Source: Elephas maximus indicus (taxonomy: Eukaryota; Chordata; Mammalia; Proboscidea; Elephantidae). Taken from it: DNA of 64,000 nt. A model generated the notes under the pieces. It ran no database searches and was not told the origin of the DNA. It saw nothing but the letters and a program-made list of their open reading frames with translations. The position numbers and the translations under genes are program-made. Position 1 is the stretch's first letter, and each line of letters starts with the position of its first letter. Location of the stretch: contig NC_064819.1 of NCBI RefSeq assembly GCF_024166365.1, positions 7,576,501 through 7,640,500 of the forward strand. The letters run 5' to 3'. Positions 23,097 to 35,400 of this stretch are shown one piece after another.

Positions 23097-24368
23097 GGAG
23101 GTGGAGCCAAGATGGCGGAATAGAGAGACTCTTCTGTCGAGCCCTCTTTACAACAAAGACACGAAAAAACAAGTCAAATGAGTATATTTGTGACAAGTTG
23201 GGAGCCTGAGCATCAAAGGCAAGCTTAGACAAGGAACTGAGGGCCAGGGGGAGGAAAGGATCATTCAGAAGTGGAGAGGAGTTACTGGACCTGAACCACG
23301 GGGAGCCCTCAGGCACCATTTCTGGAGCAGCAGCGGTGGCGGTGGCAGGCTGGTCCTAGCGTTGGGCCACAGTTTCCTCAGGGAGAAGCAGCAGCCACAC
23401 AGCCCATTCACACCTCCGGAACCTGAGGAGAAGGGTGCTCTCGGCAAAAACTAAGTACTTGTGGATATTTTACCACGCCCTCCCACCCCCAAGCTGGCTT
23501 CAGCGGCTGAATCCCTAGGCCTCAGATAGACCCTGGTGAGCACCTGGAGCTGTCCTCCCGGCCTTGGGGAAGGAAAAAATTAGCAACTGGGAGGAAAAGA
23601 TAATTTACTAGCTCCATTAACTGGGGGAGCTCAGGACAGAAGCGGCCCCTGTCCAGGCATAAACCTTCCATGGACCTTGAGCACTTTCCCTTCTGCATGG
23701 ACCTGTGTGGGCCTATTTCAGAGAATAGGCCCTTGTTGGCAAACTCCAACCATTTCAGCTGTGCGGTGGAGAGGTGGGTGTTTGACGTTTGACACTGCTT
23801 TGCCTATTAAACAAGGTCCTCACCTACCCACATCAGAGACCTAAGGACTGGTAGCTCCAGTCAGGTCACACAGACACCTGCAACAGGGGTCCAAAGATAA
23901 CTGGTACCTCCTAATCCTTACAACCAAAAACTTTGGGTGCCCATGGTCCCTCTGCAGAACCCACCCGCCAGCACACTCTAGGGAACAGAGATGTATTTTC
24001 TTCAGAGACACTTGGGGGCTGGTTCTCAGTCCCCTGCCTTGTTCAGAGCGTGACCCCCTGCTGCAATCAGATACGGGTATATACGCAATCACCCCTGCCC
24101 CTCTAAGACTGTAGGACAGAGCCTGTACCACACACTTGATATCAGCTATCTGAAAACCTGAGCTGAATTCATACAAGAAAGCTGAATGGACTCCTAGACT
24201 GATATACCTGATAACAGCTCTAGCCAGCTGGGGACAGGACACCAGAGCTACAAAGGAGAAAATAATCAAGCTAGCTCACTCAAGCAACCCATAGGGGTAT
24301 ACCAAAACAAAACAAAGCAAGCAGCTACAACACAGTGAGCAAACATAAACTAATACAATAACGTATAG
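23097..24368 (+). promoter_or_regulatory. 5'UTR and internal promoter region of the old L1
   Basis: About 1272 bases lie between the L1 start and the ORF1 ATG. The first ~80 bases match the young L1 (YY1-like CAAGATGG, TACAACAAAGACACG); the remainder appears unrelated to the 0.42-kb 5'UTR of the young copy. GC content is higher than in the flanks, as expected for L1 promoters. Minus-strand frames here are not considered genes. Confidence 0.7.
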
Positions 24369-25160
24369 ATGGCTCAGAGACAACAGTCAATATCAAGTCA
24401 CATAAAGAAACAGACCATGATCACCTCAACAGGTTCTCAAAACAAAGAACCCAGGGATCTTCTAGATGAAAGTGCATTCCTGGAATTACCAGATGCAGAA
24501 TTCAAAAGTTTAATATACAGAACCGTTCAAGACATTGAGAAGGAAATGATGCAATATGCAGAACAAGCCAAGGAACACACAGATAAAGCAACTGAAGAAA
24601 TTAGAAAGATGATTCAGGAACATAATGAAAAATGTAATAAGCTGGAAAAATCCATAGACAGACAGCAATCAGAAATTCAGAAGATTGACAATAAAATTAC
24701 AGAATTAGACAACTCAATAGAAAGTCTGAGGAGCAGAATTGAGCAAGTAGAGAAGCTAGAATTTCTGAACTCAAAGATAAATTGCTTGGCACTAATATCT
24801 TTGAAGAACAATCCAATAAAAGAATTTTAAAAAATGAAGAAAACTTAAGAATCATGAGCGACTCTATCAAGAGAAATAACCTACGAGTGCCTGGAGTACC
24901 AGAACGGGGAGGGATAACAGAAAATACGGAGAAAATTGTTGAGGATTTGTTGGCAGAAAACTTCCCTGATATTGTGAAACATGAGGAGACATCTATTCAA
25001 GATGATCATCAAACTCCACATAAGGTAGATGTTAAAAGAAAGTCACCAAGACATATTATAATCAAACTTGCCAAAACCAAAGATAGAGAATTATAAGAGC
25101 AGTGAGGGATAAACGAAAAGTCACCTACACAGGAGAGCCAGTAAGAATAAGCTTGGCAGG
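24369..25160 (+). pseudogene. L1 ORF1 pseudogene (old L1)
   Basis: The ATG at 24369 is followed by the ORF1p N-terminus (MAQRQQSISSHIKKQ) and coiled-coil region. A frameshift near 24775 moves the frame, which reopens through the RRM part (NNLRVPGVPERGG; RHIIIKLAKTKD) and stops at about 25094. The C-terminal domain is missing because a deletion joins this ORF to the middle of the ORF2 endonuclease. ORF1p is the RNA-binding chaperone of L1; this copy cannot encode it. Confidence 0.9.
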
Positions 25161-28100
25161 AGTGGCAAGAAAGGATAAGGAAGGACACTATAAAATGGTT
25201 ACAGAGACAATACACCAAGAAACTATAACCATACTAAATATTTATGAACCCAATGACAGGGCTGCAAGATACATAAAACAAACTCTATCAACATTGAAAA
25301 GCGAGACAGCTCCACAATAATTGTAGGAGACTTCAACACACCACTTTTGGTGAAGGACAGGACATCGAGAAAGAAGCTCAATAAAGACACAGAAGATCTA
25401 AATGCCACAATCAACCAACTTGACCTCATAGACATATACAGAACACTCCACCCAACAGCAACCAAGTATACTTTCTTTTCTAGTGCACGTGGAACATTAT
25501 CTAGAATAGACCACATATTAGGTCATAAAGCAAGCCTTAGCAGAATCCAAAACACTGAAATATTGCAAAGCATCTTCTCTGACCATAAGGCCATAAAAGT
25601 GGAAATCAATAACAGGAAAAGCAGGAAAAAGAAATCAAACACTTGGAAACTGAACAATACCCTGCTCAGAAAAGACTGGCTTATAGCAGACATCAAGGAT
25701 GGGATAAAGAAATTCATAGAATCCAATGAGAATGAAAACACTCCCTATCAGAACCTTTGGGACACAGTAAAAAAGCAGTGCTCAGAGGCCAATTTATATC
25801 AATAAATGCACACATCCAAAAAGAAGAAAGGCCCCAAATCAAGAATTATCCCTACAACTTGAACAAAGAGAAAGTGAGCAACAAAAGAGACCCACAGACA
25901 CCAGGAGAAAACAAATAATAAAAATTAGAGCTGAACTAAATGAAATAGAAAACAGAAAAACAATTGAAAGAATTAACAAGACCAAAAGCTGGTTTTTTGA
26001 AAAAATCTACAAAATTGATAAGCCACTGGCCAAGCTGACAAAAGAAAAACGGGAGAGGAAGCAAATAACCTGAATAAGAAATGAGACGGGCGATATCACA
26101 ACAGACCCAACTGAAATCAAAAGAATCATATCAGATTACTATGAAAAACTATACTCAAACATATTTGAAAACCTGGAAGAAATGGATGAATTCCTAGAAA
26201 CACATTACCTATCCAAACTAATACAAACAGAGGTAGAACAACTAAATAGACCCATAACAAAAGAAGAGATTGAAAAGGTAATCAAAAAACTCCCAACAAA
26301 AAAAAGCCCTGGTCCCGATGGCTTCACTGCAGAGTTCTACCAAACTACTAAAGGTATTTCAGAGCAGAGAAAAGGATGGAATACTACCAAACACATTCCA
26401 TGGAGCCACCATATCCCTGATACCAAAACCAGGTAAAGACACCACAAGAAAAGAAAATTACAGACCTATATCCCTCATGAATGTAGATGCAAAAACCCTC
26501 AACAAAATTCTTGCCAATAGAATTCAACAACATATCCAAAAAATTAATTCACCATGACCCAGTGGGATTCATACCAAGTACACAGGGATGGTTCAACGTT
26601 AGAAAAACAATTAATGTAATCCACCACATAAATAAAACAAAAGACAAGAATCACATGATTTTATCAATTGATGAAGAAAAGACATTTGACAAAGTTCAAC
26701 ACCCATTCATGATAAAAACTGTCAGCAAAATAGGAATAGAAGGAAAATTCCTCAACATAATAAAGGGCATTTATACAAAGCCAACATCACCCTGAAAGGA
26801 GAGAGCCTGAAAACATTTCCATTGAGATCAGGAACCAGACAAGGAAGCCCTTTATCATCACTTTTATTCACATTGTGCTGGAAGTCCTAGCCAGAGCAAT
26901 TACGCTAGATAAAGAAATATAGGGCATCCAGATTAGCAAGGAAGAAGTAAAAGTATATTTGCAGATGACATGATCTTATACACAGAAAACCCTAAGGAGT
27001 CCTCCAGAAAACTACTGAAACTAATAGAAGAGTTCAGCAGAGTATAGGGATACATGATAAAAAAAAATAGACATACAAAAATCAGCTGGATTCCTCTACA
27101 CCAACAAAAAGAACATTGAAGAGGAAATCACCAAATCAATGCCATTTACAGTAGCCCCCAAGAAGATAAACTACTTAGGAATAAATCTTACCGGAGGTGT
27201 AAAGTACGTATACAAAAAAAACTACAGTACACTTCTGCAAAAAACCAAAAGAGACTTACATAAGTGGAAGAACATACATTGCTCATGGACAGGAAGACTT
27301 AACATTATAAAAATGTCTATTCTACCAAAAGCGATCTATACATTTAATGCAATTCGGATCCAAATCCCAAAGACATTCTTTAATGAGATGGAGAAACAAA
27401 TCACCAACTTCATATGGAAGGGAAAGAGGCCCCAGATAAATAAGGCATTACTGAAAAAGAAGAACAAAGTGAGAGGTCTTACTTTACCTGATTTTAGAAC
27501 TTATTATACCACCACAGTAGTCAAAAGAGCCTAGTACTGGTACAACAACAGATACATGGACCAATGAAACAGAATTGAGAATCCAGACATAAATTCATCC
27601 ACATATGAGCAGTTGATATTTGACAAAGGCCCCAAAACAGTTAAATGGGGAAAAGACAGTCTTTTTAACAAACGGTGCTGGCAGAACTGGATATCCACCT
27701 GCAAACAAATGAAACAAGACCCATACCTCACGCCATGCACAAAAACTAACTCAAAATGGATCAAAGACCTAAATATAAAATCTAAAACGATAAAGATTAT
27801 GGAAGAAAAAATAGGAACAATGTTAGGAGCCCTAATACATGGCATAAACAGTATACAAAACATTATAAGGAATGTAGAGGGAAAACTAGATAACTGGGAG
27901 CTCCTAAAAATCAAACACCTATGCTCATCCAAAGACTTCACCAAAAGAGTTAAAAGAACCTACAGACTGGGAAAAAGTTTTTAGCTATGACATTTCTGAT
28001 CAGTGCTTGATCTTTAAAAGCTACTAACACTGCAAAAACTCAACTGCAAAAAGACAAATAACCCAATTGAAAAATGGGCAAAAGATATGAATAGACACTT

Positions 28101-28682
28101 CACTAAAGTAGACATTCAGGTAGCTAACACATATATGATGAAATGTTCACACTCATTAACCATTAGAGAAATGCAGATCAAAACTACATGAGATTCCATC
28201 TCACTCCAACAAGGCTGGCATTAATCCAAAAAACACAAAATAATAAATGTTGGAGAGGCTGCGGAGAGATTGGAACACTTATACGCTGCTGGTGGGAATG
28301 TCAAATGGTACAACCACTTTGGAAATCGATTTGGCGCTTCCTTAAAAAGCTAGAAATAGAACTACCATATGATCCAGCAATCCCTCTCCTTGGAATATAT
28401 CCTAGAGAAATAAGAGCCTTTACACGAACCAATATATGCACACCATGTTTATTGCAGCATTGTTTACAATAGCAAAAAGATGGAAGCAACCAAGATGCCC
28501 ATCAATGGATGAATGGATAAATAAATTATGGTATGTTCACACAATGGAATGCTATGCATCGATGAAGAACAGTGAGGAATCTGTGAAACATTTCATAGCA
28601 TGGAGGAACCTGGAAGGCATTATGCTGAATGAAATTAGTCAGTTGCAAAAGAACAAATATTGCATAAGACCACTATTATAAG
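25161..28682 (+). pseudogene. L1 ORF2 pseudogene (old L1)
   Basis: Fragments of endonuclease ([20 protein letters not shown]), the RT fingers/palm ([15 protein letters not shown]) and the C-terminus ([13 protein letters not shown]) are recognisable, broken by many stops and frameshifts. The N-terminal endonuclease residues are deleted. A ~27-base deletion near 26345 removes residues present in the intact copy, and the region around the FADD motif is shifted. It ends with CIRPLL and a stop at about 28682. Non-functional. Confidence 0.92.
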
Positions 28683-28690
28683 AACTTGAG
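28681..28690. repeat. Target-site duplication of the young L1, left copy
   Basis: AGAACTTGAG here reappears directly after the poly(A) tail (35420-35429). The site is the first bases of the old L1's 3'UTR. One base could belong either to the duplication or to the L1 start. Confidence 0.85.
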
Positions 28691-29110
28691 GAGGCGGAGC
28701 CAAGATGGCGGACTAGGCAGACGCTACCTCGGATCCCTCTTACAACAAAGACACGGAAAAACAAGTGAATCGATCACATACATAACAATCTACGAACCCT
28801 GAACAACAAACACAGATTTAGAGACGGAGAACGAACTAATACGGGGAAGCAGCGATTGTTTCCAGAGCCTGGAGCCAGCGTACCAGTCAGGTACGGCACA
28901 AGCACAGAGACCTGCTCCACCCCCTTGAACTAACCCCGGGAGGGGGACCAGCTGGTTCCACGGGCGGCGTGGGACGCAGCCGGTAGGAGAAGTCCCCGGG
29001 AGGCAGTGACTGATCTTGGAGCAGAAAGAGCAGCATCCGAGCCGGGGAACCGTCCCGCAGGGATTAGGACTGCACGCAGCGGATTTTCTGGAAAAACTAG
29101 TTTCCCAGTG
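28691..29110 (+). promoter_or_regulatory. Short 5'UTR / promoter of the young L1
   Basis: Begins GAGGCGGAGCCAAGATGGCG with a YY1-like CAAGATGG motif. It is only ~420 bases long, GC-rich with several CpGs, and beyond the first ~80 bases unlike the 5'UTR of the older copy. The reading frame upstream of the ORF1 ATG stays open to 29006 but has no ATG, so ORF1 starts at 29111. Confidence 0.75.
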
Positions 29111-30127
29111 ATGGCTCGGAGACAACAATCCATATCAAACCACTTAAAGAAGCAGACCGGGACAGCTTCTCCAACCCCCCAAACAAAAGAATCAAAATCT
29201 TTCCCAAATGAAGATACAATTTTGGAATTATCAGATACAGAATATAAAAAACTAATTTACAGAATGCTTAATGATATCACAAATGAAATTAGGATATCTG
29301 CAGAAAAAGCCAAGGAACACACTGATAAAACTGTTGAAGAACTCAAAAAGATTATTCAAGAACATACTGGAAAAATTAATAAGTTGCAAGAATCCATAGA
29401 GAGACAACATGTAGAAATCCAAAAGATTAACAATAAAATAACAGAATTAGACAACGTAATAGGAAGTCAGAGGAGCAGACTCGAGCAATTAGAATGCAGA
29501 CTGGGACATCTGGAGGACCAGGGAATTAACACCAACATAGCTGAAAAAAAATCAGATAAAAGAATTAAAAAAAATGAAGAAACCCTAAGAATTATGTGGG
29601 ACTCTATCAAGAAGGATAACCTGCGGGTGATTGGAATCCCAGAACAGGGAGGAGGGACAGAAAACACAGAGAAAATAGTTGAAGAACTTCTGACAGAAAA
29701 CTTCCCTGACATCATGAAAGACGAAAGGATATCTATCCAAGATGCTCATCGAACCCCATTTAAGATTGATCCAAAAAGAAAAACACCAAGACATATTATC
29801 ATCAAACTCACCAAAACCAAAGATAAACAGAAAATTTTAAAAGCAGCCAGGGAGAAAAGAAAGGTTTCCTTCAAGGGAGAATCAATAAGAATATGTTCTG
29901 ACTACTCAGCAGAAACCATGCAGGCAAGAAGGGAATGGGACGACATATACAGAACACTGAAGGAGAAAAACTGCCAGCCAAGGATCATATATCCAACAAA
30001 ACTCTCTCTGAAATATGAAGGCGAAATTAAGATATTTACAGACAAACACAAGTTTAGAGAATTTGCAAAAACCAAACCAAAGCTACAAGAAATACTAAAG
30101 GATATTGTTTGGTCAGAGAACCAATAA
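29111..30127 (+). CDS. L1 ORF1p, RNA-binding nucleic-acid chaperone (intact)
   Basis: The 338-residue protein matches the usual mammalian ORF1p length (human also 338). It trimerises, coats L1 RNA in cis and chaperones target-primed reverse transcription. Seen here: basic N-terminus (MARRQQSISNHLKKQ), heptad-rich coiled coil about 45-155, RRM about 165-255 with RNP-like strands LRVIGIPE (171-178) and PRHIIIKL (226-233), and C-terminal domain with ARREWDDI (272-279) and YPTKLSLKYEGEI (294-306). The ATG has G at -3 and G at +4, a strong initiation context, and is the first ATG in frame. No stop or frameshift. ORF2 follows after 461 bases. Confidence 0.96.
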   Translation: MARRQQSISNHLKKQTGTASPTPQTKESKSFPNEDTILELSDTEYKKLIYRMLNDITNEIRISAEKAKEHTDKTVEELKKIIQEHTGKINKLQESIERQHVEIQKINNKITELDNVIGSQRSRLEQLECRLGHLEDQGINTNIAEKKSDKRIKKNEETLRIMWDSIKKDNLRVIGIPEQGGGTENTEKIVEELLTENFPDIMKDERISIQDAHRTPFKIDPKRKTPRHIIIKLTKTKDKQKILKAAREKRKVSFKGESIRICSDYSAETMQARREWDDIYRTLKEKNCQPRIIYPTKLSLKYEGEIKIFTDKHKFREFAKTKPKLQEILKDIVWSENQ

Positions 30128-30588
30128 TATCAGATATCAGCACAACACAAGGTCACAAAACAGAACGTCCTGATATCAACTCAAATAGGGAAATCACAAA
30201 AACAAACAAATTAAGATTAATTAAAAAAAAAAAAATACACATAACAGGGAATCATGGAAGTCAATAGGTAAAAGATCACAATAATCAAAAAGAGGGACTA
30301 AATACAGGAGGCATTGAACTGCCATATGGAGAGTGATACAAGGCGATATAGAACAATACAAGTTAGGTTTTTACTTAGAAAAATAGGGGTATATAATGAG
30401 GTAACCACAAAAAGGTATAACAACTCTATAACTCAAGACAAAAACCAAGAAAAACGTAACGACTCAACTAACATAAAGTCAAACACTATGAAAATGAGGA
30501 TCTCACAATTTACTAAGAAAAACGCCTCAGCACAAAAAAGTATGTGGAAAAATGAAATTGTCAACAACACACATAAAAAGGCATCAAA
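30128..30588 (+). other. L1 inter-ORF spacer with an 88-codon open frame
   Basis: The spacer is 461 bases; human L1 has about 63. A frame with ATG at 30326 runs 88 codons, rich in K, N, R, S and T, to a TGA at 30590-30592. That stop overlaps the ORF2 ATG (30589-30591) as ATGA, a layout compatible with termination-reinitiation. A run of A lies near 30222-30234. The frame has no recognised domain and may be fortuitous. Confidence 0.6.
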
Positions 30589-33500
30589 ATGACAGCACTA
30601 AAAACTTATTTATCTATAATTACCCTGAATGTAAATGGACTAAATGCACCAATAAAGAGACAGAGAGTCACAGACTGGATAAAGAAACACGATCCATCTA
30701 TATGCTGCCTACAAGAGACACACCTTAGACTTAGAGACTCAAATAAACTAAAACTCAAAGGATGGAAAAAAGTATATCAAGCAAACAATAAGCAAAAAAG
30801 AAGAGGAGTAGCAATATTAATTTCTGACAAAATAGACTTTAGACTTAAATCCACCACAAAGGATAAAGAAGGACACTATATAATGATAAAAGGGACAATT
30901 GATCAGGAAGACATAACCATATTAAATATTTACGCACCCAATGACAGGGCTGCAAGATACATAAATCAAATTTTAACAGAACTGAAAAGCGAGATAGATA
31001 CCTCCACAATTATAGTAGGAGACTTCAACACACCACTTTCGGAGAAGGACAGGACATCCAGCAAGAAGCTCAACAGAGACACGGAAGATCTAATTACAAC
31101 AATCAACCAACTTGACCTCATTGACTTATACAGAACTCTCCACCCAACTGCTGCAAAATATACTTTTTTTTCCAGCGCACATGGAACATTCTCTAGAATA
31201 GACCACATATTAGGACATAAAACAAACCTTTGCAGAGTCCAAAACATCGAAATATTACAAAGCATCTTCTCAGATCACAAGGCAATAAAACTAGAGATCA
31301 ATAACAGAAAAACGAGGGAAAAGAAATCAAATACTTGGAAAATGAACAATACCCTCCTGAAAAAAGACTGGGTTATAGAAGACATCAAGGAGGGAATAAG
31401 GAAATTCATAGAAAGCAACGAGAATGAAAATACTTCCTATCAAAACCTCTGGGACACAGCAAAAGCAGTGCTCAGAGGCCAATTTATATCAATAAATGCA
31501 CACATACAAAAAGAAGAAAGAGCCAAAATCAGAGAACTGTCCCTACAACTTGAACAAATAGAAAGTGAGCAACAAAAGAATCCATCAGGCACCAGAAGAA
31601 AACAAATAATAAAAATTAGAGCTGAACTAAATGAATTAGAGAACAGAAAAACAATTGAAAGAATTAACAAAGCCAAAAGCTGGTTCTTTGAAAAAATTAA
31701 CAAAATTGATAAACCATTGGCTAGACTGACTAAAGAAATACAGGAAAGGAAACAAATAACCCGAATAAGAAATGAGAAGGACCACATCACAACAGAACCA
31801 AATGAAATTAAAAGAATCATTTCAGATTATTATGAAAAATTGTACTCTAACAAATTTGAAAACCTAGAAGAAATGGATGAATTCCTGGAAAAACACTACC
31901 TACCTAAACTAACACAGTCAGAAGTAGAACAACTAAATAGACCCATAACAAAAAAAGAGATTGAAACGGTAATCAAAAAACTCCCAACAAAAAAAAGTCC
32001 CGGCCCGGACGGCTTCACTGCAGAGTTCTACCAAATTTTCAGAGAAGAGTTAACACCACTACTACTAAAGGTATTCCAAAGCATAGAAAATGACGGAATA
32101 CTACCCAACTCATTCTATGAAGCCACCATCTCCCTGATACCAAAACCAGGTAAAGACATTACAAAAAAAGAAAATTATAGACCTATATCCCTCATGAACA
32201 TTGATGCAAAAATCCTCAACAAAATTCTAGCCAATAGAATCCAACAACACATCAAAAAAATAATTCACCCTGATCAAGTGGGATTTATACCAGGTATGCA
32301 AGGCTGGTTTAATATCAGAAAAACCATTAATGTAATCCATCACATAAATAAAACAAAAGACAAAAACCACATGATCTTATCAATTGATGCAGAAAAGGCA
32401 TTTGACAAAGTCCAACACCCATTCATGATAAAAACTCTTACCAAAATAGGAATTGAAGGAAAATTCCTCAACATAATAAAGGGCATCTATGCAAAGCCAA
32501 CAGCCAATGTCACTCTAAATGGAGAGAACCTGAAAGCATTTCCCTTGAGAACGGGAACCAGACAAGGATGCCCTTTATCACCGCTCTTATTCAACATCGT
32601 GTTGGAAGTCTTAGCCAGGGCAATCAGGCTAGACAAAGAAATAAAAGGTATCCGGATTGGCAAGGAAGAAGTAAAGTTATCACTATTTGCAGATGACATG
32701 ATTATATACACAGAAAACCCTAAGGAATCCTCCAGAAAACTACTGAAACTAATAGAAGAGTTTGGCAGAGTCTCAGGTTATAAAATAAACATACAAAAAT
32801 CACTTGGATTCCTCTACATCAACAAAAAGAACACCGAAGAGGAAATAACCAAATCAATACCATTCACAATAGCCCCCAAGAAGATAAGATACTTAGGAAT
32901 AAATCTTACCAAGGATGTAAAAGACCTATACAAAGAAAACTACAAAGCTCTACTACAAGAAATTCAAAAGGACATACTTAAGTGGAAAAACATACCTTGC
33001 TCATGGATAGGAAGACTTAACATAGTAAAAATGTCTATTCTACCAAAAGCCATCTATACATTTAACGCACTTCCGATCCAAATTCCAATGTCATATTTTA
33101 AGGGGATAGAGAAACAAATCACCAATTTCATATGGAACGGAAAGAAGCCCCGGATAAGCAAAGCACTACTGAAAAAGAAGAAGAAAGTGGGAGGCCTCAC
33201 CTTACCTGACTTCAGAAACTATTATACAGCCACAGTAGTCAAAACAGCCTGGTATTGGTACAACAACAGACACATAGACCAATGGAACAGAATTGAGAAC
33301 CCAGACATAGATCCATCCACGTATGAGCAGCTGATATTTGACAAAGGACCAGTGTCAATTAACTGGGGAAAAGATAGCCTTTTTAACAAATGGTGCTGGC
33401 ATAACTGGATATCCATTTGCAAAAAAATGAAACAGGACCCATACCTCACACCATGCACAAAAACTAACTCCAAGTGGATCAAAGACCTAAACATAAAGAC

Positions 33501-34404
33501 TAAAACGATAAAGATCATGGAAGAAAAAATTGGGACAACCCTAGGAGCCCTAATACAAGGTATAAACAGAATACAAAACATTACCAAAAATGATGAAGAG
33601 AAACCCGATAACTGGGAGCTCCTAAAAATCAAACACCTATGCTCATCTAAAGACTTCACCAAAAGAGTAAAAAGACCACCTACAGATTGGGAAAGAATTT
33701 TCAGCTATGACATCTCCGACCAGCGCCTGATCTCTAAAATCTACATGATTCTGTCAAAACTCAACCACAAAAAGACAAACAACCCAATCAAGAAGTGGGC
33801 AAAGGATATGAACACACATTTCACTAAAGAAGATATTCAGGCAGCCAACAGATACATGAGAAAATGCTCTCGATCATTAGCCATTAGAGAAATGCAAATT
33901 AAAACTACGATGAGATTCCATCTCACACCAGCAAGGCTGGCATTAATCCAAAAAACACAAAATAATAAATGTTGGAGAGGCTGCGGAGAGATTGGAACTC
34001 TCATACACTGCTGGTGGGAATGTAAAATGGTACAACCACTTTGGAAATCTATCTGGCGTTATCTTAAACAGTTAGAAATAGAACTACCATACAACCCAGA
34101 AATCCCACTCCTAGGAATATACCCTAGAGATACAAGAGCCTTCATACAAACAGATATATGCACACCCATGTTTATTGCAGCTCTGTTTACAATAGCAAAA
34201 AGTTGGAAGCAACCAAGGTGTCCATCAACGGATGAATGGGTAAATAAATTGTGGTATATTCACACAATGGAATACTACGCATCGATAAAGAACAGTGACG
34301 AATCTCTGAAACATTTCATAACATGGAGGAACCTGGAAGGCATTATGCTGAGCAAAATTAGTCAGAGGCAAAAGGACAAATATTGTATAAGACCACTATT
34401 ATAA
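30589..34404 (+). CDS. L1 ORF2p, endonuclease and reverse transcriptase (intact)
   Basis: The 1271-residue protein (human ORF2p is 1275) nicks the target and copies L1 RNA into DNA at the nick. The APE-type endonuclease keeps the residues known to matter in human L1 at the same positions: N14, E43, D145 and N147 (GDFNT), D205 (SRIDHILG) and D229/H230 (SDHKAIK). The reverse transcriptase has D600 in [12 protein letters not shown] and D702/D703 in FADDMIIY. The C-terminal zinc-knuckle-like motif C-x3-C-x7-H-x4-C is complete (C1128, C1132, H1140, C1145). It ends CIRPLL. No stop or frameshift in 1271 codons. Translation in known L1s is by unconventional reinitiation after ORF1. Confidence 0.97.
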   Translation: MTALKTYLSIITLNVNGLNAPIKRQRVTDWIKKHDPSICCLQETHLRLRDSNKLKLKGWKKVYQANNKQKRRGVAILISDKIDFRLKSTTKDKEGHYIMIKGTIDQEDITILNIYAPNDRAARYINQILTELKSEIDTSTIIVGDFNTPLSEKDRTSSKKLNRDTEDLITTINQLDLIDLYRTLHPTAAKYTFFSSAHGTFSRIDHILGHKTNLCRVQNIEILQSIFSDHKAIKLEINNRKTREKKSNTWKMNNTLLKKDWVIEDIKEGIRKFIESNENENTSYQNLWDTAKAVLRGQFISINAHIQKEERAKIRELSLQLEQIESEQQKNPSGTRRKQIIKIRAELNELENRKTIERINKAKSWFFEKINKIDKPLARLTKEIQERKQITRIRNEKDHITTEPNEIKRIISDYYEKLYSNKFENLEEMDEFLEKHYLPKLTQSEVEQLNRPITKKEIETVIKKLPTKKSPGPDGFTAEFYQIFREELTPLLLKVFQSIENDGILPNSFYEATISLIPKPGKDITKKENYRPISLMNIDAKILNKILANRIQQHIKKIIHPDQVGFIPGMQGWFNIRKTINVIHHINKTKDKNHMILSIDAEKAFDKVQHPFMIKTLTKIGIEGKFLNIIKGIYAKPTANVTLNGENLKAFPLRTGTRQGCPLSPLLFNIVLEVLARAIRLDKEIKGIRIGKEEVKLSLFADDMIIYTENPKESSRKLLKLIEEFGRVSGYKINIQKSLGFLYINKKNTEEEITKSIPFTIAPKKIRYLGINLTKDVKDLYKENYKALLQEIQKDILKWKNIPCSWIGRLNIVKMSILPKAIYTFNALPIQIPMSYFKGIEKQITNFIWNGKKPRISKALLKKKKKVGGLTLPDFRNYYTATVVKTAWYWYNNRHIDQWNRIENPDIDPSTYEQLIFDKGPVSINWGKDSLFNKWCWHNWISICKKMKQDPYLTPCTKTNSKWIKDLNIKTKTIKIMEEKIGTTLGALIQGINRIQNITKNDEEKPDNWELLKIKHLCSSKDFTKRVKRPPTDWERIFSYDISDQRLISKIYMILSKLNHKKTNNPIKKWAKDMNTHFTKEDIQAANRYMRKCSRSLAIREMQIKTTMRFHLTPARLALIQKTQNNKCWRGCGEIGTLIHCWWECKMVQPLWKSIWRYLKQLEIELPYNPEIPLLGIYPRDTRAFIQTDICTPMFIAALFTIAKSWKQPRCPSTDEWVNKLWYIHTMEYYASIKNSDESLKHFITWRNLEGIMLSKISQRQKDKYCIRPLL

Positions 34405-35400
34405 GATCTTGAGAAATAGTAAACCTGAGAAGAACACATACTTTTGTGGTTACGAGGGGGGGAGGGAGGGAGGGTGGGAGAGGGTTTTTTATTGATTAAT
34501 CAGTAGATAAGAACTGCTTTAGGTGAAGGGAAAGACAACACTCAATACATGGAAGGTCAGCTCAATTGGACTGGACCAAAAGCAAAGAAGTTTCCGGGAT
34601 AAAATGAATGCTTCAAAGGTCAGCGGAGCAAGCGTGGGGGTCTGGGGAACATGGTTTGCGGGGACTTCTAAGTCAATTGGCAAAATAATTCTATTATGAA
34701 ATCATTCTGCATCCCACTTCGAAATGTGGCGTCTGGGGTCTTAAATGCTAACAAGCAGCCATCTAAGATGCAGCAATTGGTCTCAACCCACCTGGAGCAA
34801 AGGAAAATGAAGAACACCAAGCCCACATGACAACTAAGAGCCCAAGAGACAGAAAGGGCCACATGAACCAGAGACCTACATCATCCTGAGACCAGAAGAA
34901 CTAGTTGGTGCCCGGCCACAATCGATGACTGCCCTGACAGGGAGCTCAGCAGAGGACCCCTGAGGGAGCAGGAGATCAGTGGGATGCAGACCCCAAATTC
35001 TCATAACAAGACCAAACTTAATGGTCTGACTGAGACTGGAGGAATCCCGGCGGCCATGCTCCCCAGACCTTCAGCTGACACAGGACAGGAACCATCCCCG
35101 AAGACAACTCATCAGAAATGAAAGGGACTGGTCAGCGGGTGGGAGAGAGATGCTGATGAAGAGTGAGCTAATTATATCAGGTGGACACTTGAGATTGTGT
35201 TGGCAACTCTTGCCTGGAGGGGGGATGGGAGGATAGAGAGAGAGGGAAGCCGGCAAAATTGTCAAGAAAGGAGAGACTGAAAGGGCTGACTCAAGACGGG
35301 GAGAGTAAGTGGGAGTAGGGAGTGAGATGTATGTAAACTTATATGTGACAGACTGATTGGATTTGTAAACGTTCATTTGAAGCTTAATAAAAGTTATTAT
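34405..35400 (+). other. 3'UTR of the young L1 with G-rich tract and poly(A) signal
   Basis: Contains a G-rich polypurine tract at about 34454-34484 with at least four runs of three or more G, the L1 3'UTR feature known to form G-quadruplexes in other mammals. An AATAAA at 35386-35391 lies 10 bases before the A20 tail. Minus-strand frames in this UTR recur in related copies and are not genes. Confidence 0.85.

Larger units (their letters stand above)
23097..28690 (+). mobile_element. Old near full-length L1, 5' part
   Basis: Starts GGAGGTGGAGCCAAGATGGC; the CAAGATGG motif matches the YY1 site near +13 of mammalian L1 5'UTRs. The ~1.27-kb 5'UTR is followed by damaged ORF1 and ORF2. The rest (3'UTR) lies at 35430-36433 beyond a younger L1 inserted just after the ORF2 stop. 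Target-site duplication: 23082-23096 and 36434-36448 (15 bp, two mismatches), AAAATCCTAG plus five bases. Confidence 0.93.

Noticed and set aside
23841-24269. 142-codon minus-strand frame in the old L1 5'UTR
   Set aside because: Antisense to the L1 5'UTR, no homology recognised. Primate L1s have a short antisense ORF0, but the start and sequence do not match anything I can support.
27531-27944. Minus-strand frames across L1 ORF2 (also 31440-31820 and 33222-33662)
   Set aside because: Antisense shadows of the A-rich, stop-poor ORF2 sequence.
29006-29110. N-terminal extension of L1 ORF1p by 35 codons
   Set aside because: The frame is open but begins with GTG; no ATG precedes 29111, and the product from 29111 has the canonical 338-residue length.
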